A DNA stretch of 64,000 nt. Source: Burhinus oedicnemus (taxonomy: Eukaryota; Chordata; Aves; Charadriiformes; Burhinidae). The notes under the pieces were generated by a model, which did no database searches, had not been told where the DNA came from, and worked only from the letters and a program-made list of their open reading frames with translations. Within the stretch, counting starts at the first letter, position 1, and every line of letters begins with the position of its first letter. A program made the position numbers and the translations under genes. This document shows, piece after piece, positions 63,438 to 64,000 of the stretch. Location of the stretch: contig VFFE01007081.1 in NCBI GenBank assembly GCA_008921705.1, forward strand, positions 921,011 through 985,010, read 5' to 3'.

Positions 63438-64000
63438 GTATGTGACTGTATTGAGTTTTTATGTGCTTTTTTTTTATTTTTGTCAAAGTCTTACATAACT
63501 AGATGATACATATATCCTAAATTATATTGGTAGATCACATGTAACTCCTATTACAGAAAATAACAATGCATTAAGATTACTGTAGTCAATAAAAAGGTAA
63601 TGTTTGCTAGCAAATATTCAGAATTATTTCACTGTGTTTAAAACAAGAAAAAAATGGTATGGAATGCTATTGCAAAATAGTAAAAAAATTGAGTATGTAA
63701 ATCATGAAAGTTGGTAGTGAGGGTATATATTACCGTGAATCAGATCTCCATCCTCTCTTTATATTGATTTAAATCTTATAATAATTTAGAGACTAAATTA
63801 TATTTAATTATGATTCAGCTGCAGAATCTGCCCTTCAATGCTTCATCTTCACCTGTCGCCTAAAACCCGAATCAGGAGTCTGTATAGCATAGCCCTCCAT
63901 TTTCTCTTTATGTGCTAAGTCCTTTAGCAACTTGCAAGATTCTGTTGCAGGGATTAGAAATACCCCTTAGTTACACTAAAATTACAGTGTTTCTTTAAAC
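63438..64000 (+). other. Start of the next ADGB intron
   Basis: Begins with donor gtatgt and runs AT-rich to the window edge without a further exon. Confidence 0.8.

Noticed and set aside
1..64000. CRISPR arrays, tRNA or rRNA genes, other protein-coding genes, novel multi-gene system
   Set aside because: I looked for regularly spaced repeats, tRNA-like folds and clusters of coding frames and saw none; the content is one vertebrate gene plus transposable elements.

Overview
The window is vertebrate nuclear DNA, almost certainly from a bird. It is AT-rich and intron-dominated, with one CpG island. Its repeats are CR1 LINE copies and avian ERVL-type LTRs, with one ancient MIR-like SINE and one hAT-type miniature element. 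No bacterial operons, tRNA or rRNA genes, or CRISPR arrays are visible.

The only gene I can support is the 5' third of androglobin (ADGB) on the + strand, running off the right edge. The start codon is at 602 inside a CpG island. Thirteen further coding exons lie between 24230 and 63437. All junctions among those thirteen are GT-AG and phase-compatible, and the joined frame is open. Together they encode the N-terminal calpain-like part, a charged Lys/Glu-rich insert and the linker leading toward the globin part. The permuted globin domain and IQ motif of the family lie beyond the window. The exon(s) between exon 1 and the exon at 24230 were not found; a 50-N assembly gap at 22587-22636 sits in that intron. 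A perfect RFX X-box 28 bp upstream of the start codon fits the known ciliary role of androglobin.

Layout: 1-300 upstream DNA; 300-1000 CpG island, promoter and exon 1; 679-24229 a long first intron carrying four CR1 pieces, two solo LTRs with perfect 5-bp target duplications, an older LTR, a hAT-type element and the gap; 24230-47769 eleven exons with mostly plain introns; 47770-61303 two large introns around one short exon, with an isolated ERVL integrase relic; 61304-63437 the last two visible exons.

All recognisable LTR-class pieces read on the - strand, antisense to ADGB. I found no previously undescribed multi-gene system. The points most worth a second look are the X-box, the missing exon(s), the short divergent exon at 56424, an unexplained 120-codon open frame at 57732-58094, and the TE histories readable from target-site duplications.
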